Positions 13,270 to 14,546 of a stretch of DNA of 14,546 bases are shown here, one piece after another. The notes under the pieces were generated by a model, which saw only the letters and a program-made list of their open reading frames with translations, searched no databases and was not told the origin of the DNA. The stretch is from an uncultured Arcobacter sp. (GTDB lineage Bacteria; Campylobacterota; Campylobacteria; Campylobacterales; Arcobacteraceae): positions 1 to 14,546 of the forward strand of contig CAJXWI010000014.1 in NCBI GenBank assembly GCA_913062735.1. The letters are read 5' to 3'. The position numbers and the translations under genes are program-made. Numbering within the stretch: position 1 is the stretch's first letter; the number at the start of each line of letters is the position of its first letter.

Positions 13270-14546
13270 TGGAGTATAGTCCACAATTAGTTGAGAAAAA
13301 ATGGCAAGAATATTGGGATAAAAATGATTCCTTTGAGCCAGAAGATGATAAAAGTAAAGAAAAGAAATTTATATTAAGTATGTTCCCTTACCCAAGTGGA
13401 CGTATTCACATGGGACATGTAAGAAATTACTGTCTTGGAGATGCTTTTGCACGATATTTCAGGAAAAAAGATTTTAATGTTTTACACCCAATTGGTTGGG
13501 ATAGTTTTGGAATGCCAGCAGAAAATGCAGCAATTAAACATAAGTCTCATCCTAAAAAATGGACCTATGAAAATATTGATTATATGAGAAATGAGTTAAA
13601 AGGCCTTGGTCTTTCTTTTTCAAAAAAACAAGAGTTTGCTACCTCTGATCCTTTGTATACAAAATGGGAACAAGAATTTATTATTAACATGTTTGATGAT
13701 GGTTTACTGTACCGTAAATCTACTACTGTTAACTGGTGTGAATCATGTCACACTGTTTTAGCGAATGAACAAGTAGAAGATGGAGCTTGTTGGAGATGTG
13801 ATTCAATTGTTACGCAAAAAGAGATGCCTGGGTATTATTTAAATATTACAGATTATTCACAAGTTTTATTGGATGATTTAAAAACACTTGAAGGACAATG
13901 GCCTTCAAAAGTTTTAACGATGCAAGAAAATTGGATTGGTAGAAGTGAAGGACTAGAATTTGACTTACTTTTAAGCTCTTCTAGTAAAACAAAACTGGAT
14001 GCTAAATTTGATAATTTTACTGTTTTTACAACCAGACCAGACACCATCTATGGTGTTTCTTACTCTGCTTTAGCCCCTGAGCATGAAATTGTTGAACACA
14101 TTATTAATAATAAATTATTAAGTGAAGATAAAATTGCCAAAATTAAAGCTATGAGAAAAGTAAGTGAGCGTGATAGAGCTATTCAGGATAAAGAAGGTGT
14201 TTCTTTAGAAATTACTGTTATTCACCCAATTACAGGTGAAGAAATTCCAGTATGGGTAGCTAATTTTGTTCTTGCCTCTTATGGAGGAGGAGCTGTAATG
14301 GCTGTTCCTGCTCATGATCAAAGGGATTATGAATTTGCAAAACAATATGATTTACCTTTAAAACAAGTTATTGCAGGGCCTAATGGTATTGACGATAATA
14401 TGAGTGAAGCCTATACAAAAGAGGGCGAATTAATTAATTCTGAATCTTTTAATGGTTTAAAAATAAATAAAGCGAAAAAAGCAGTTATTTACCATTTTGA
14501 AAAAAACTCTTTAGGTAAAAAACAAGTTAATTATAAACTAAGAGAT
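13269..14546 (+). CDS. leuS: Leucyl-tRNA synthetase, N-terminal part (runs off the window)
   Basis: The 426 codons present run to the window edge, about half of the usual 810-870 residues. The product charges tRNA-Leu with leucine in the cytosol. Seen here are the class I catalytic motif [15 protein letters not shown], with HMGH at 47-50; the zinc-finger-like insert with Cys157, Cys160, Cys174 and Cys177; [12 protein letters not shown]; and the CP1 editing domain from about residue 222, with TTRPDT (254-259) and [13 protein letters not shown] (345-357). The aspartate in the HDQRD motif is the residue that discriminates leucine from norvaline in known enzymes. KMSKS and the anticodon-binding domain lie outside the window. 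The ATG overlaps the stop of the DUF6394-like gene by one base, and there is no separate promoter. Confidence 0.97.
   Translation, partial: MEYSPQLVEKKWQEYWDKNDSFEPEDDKSKEKKFILSMFPYPSGRIHMGHVRNYCLGDAFARYFRKKDFNVLHPIGWDSFGMPAENAAIKHKSHPKKWTYENIDYMRNELKGLGLSFSKKQEFATSDPLYTKWEQEFIINMFDDGLLYRKSTTVNWCESCHTVLANEQVEDGACWRCDSIVTQKEMPGYYLNITDYSQVLLDDLKTLEGQWPSKVLTMQENWIGRSEGLEFDLLLSSSSKTKLDAKFDNFTVFTTRPDTIYGVSYSALAPEHEIVEHIINNKLLSEDKIAKIKAMRKVSERDRAIQDKEGVSLEITVIHPITGEEIPVWVANFVLASYGGGAVMAVPAHDQRDYEFAKQYDLPLKQVIAGPNGIDDNMSEAYTKEGELINSESFNGLKINKAKKAVIYHFEKNSLGKKQVNYKLRD

Noticed and set aside
13853..14047. Minus-strand 64-codon frame in leuS
   Set aside because: Antisense to the leuS editing domain; no homology visible.
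1..14546. CRISPR array, toxin-antitoxin pair, restriction or other defence system
   Set aside because: No spaced direct repeats and no nuclease, methylase or toxin motifs were found in any of the genes read.

Overview
The window is AT-rich, chromosomal-looking bacterial DNA. Low GC, A-rich spacers, GAAGGA-type ribosome binding sites, frequent TTG/GTG starts, and a DUF6394-type membrane protein directly upstream of leuS together point to Campylobacterota, most likely an Arcobacter-like member of Arcobacteraceae. This is judged from sequence alone, without a database search. No tRNA, rRNA, CRISPR array, transposase or integrase is visible.

Left end (1-2731). Positions 1-490 differ from the rest: about 39% GC by hand count over 1-240, against about 20-25% in sampled stretches just downstream. 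They hold the start of a minus-strand secreted solute-binding protein gene that runs off the window. At about 485-492 the composition drops abruptly inside the first codons of a response regulator. That regulator (receiver, PAS, long coiled coil) has lost the first strand and acidic pair of its receiver, so the site looks like a recombination junction. Convergent with it, one base apart, is a cytoplasmic receiver-histidine kinase.

Metabolic and transport block (2732-5495). A RidA-family protein converges on a membrane-anchored ScsD/TlpA-like thioredoxin. Next comes a BCCT-family betaine/choline-type transporter with a strong ribosome binding site. A 10-bp perfect hairpin lies downstream of the transporter gene, and a dyad lies over its putative promoter.

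Regulator-rich accessory block (5496-12552). A 586-bp spacer holds a decayed, frameshifted small ORF. Three AraC-family regulators follow. The first (6082-6891) is broken by an in-frame stop and precedes an EamA-type exporter. The second (TTG start) precedes a secreted PEBP/YbhB-like protein. The third is divergent from a RibD-C/DHFR-like reductase. Between the second and third lies a two-gene operon of a cytoplasmic CPAC thioredoxin-like protein and a cysteine-free exported protein of unrecognised family.

Right end (12553-14546). A 372-bp spacer holds a coherent candidate small RNA: a -10 box, a 5' hairpin and a long terminator-like hairpin with six T. A DUF6394-like four-helix membrane protein then overlaps leuS by one base; leuS continues beyond the window.

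No established defence or secretion system is present. The best leads for something undescribed are the candidate small RNA at 12777-12870, the redox plus exported-protein operon at 9808-10993, and the composition junction near 490.
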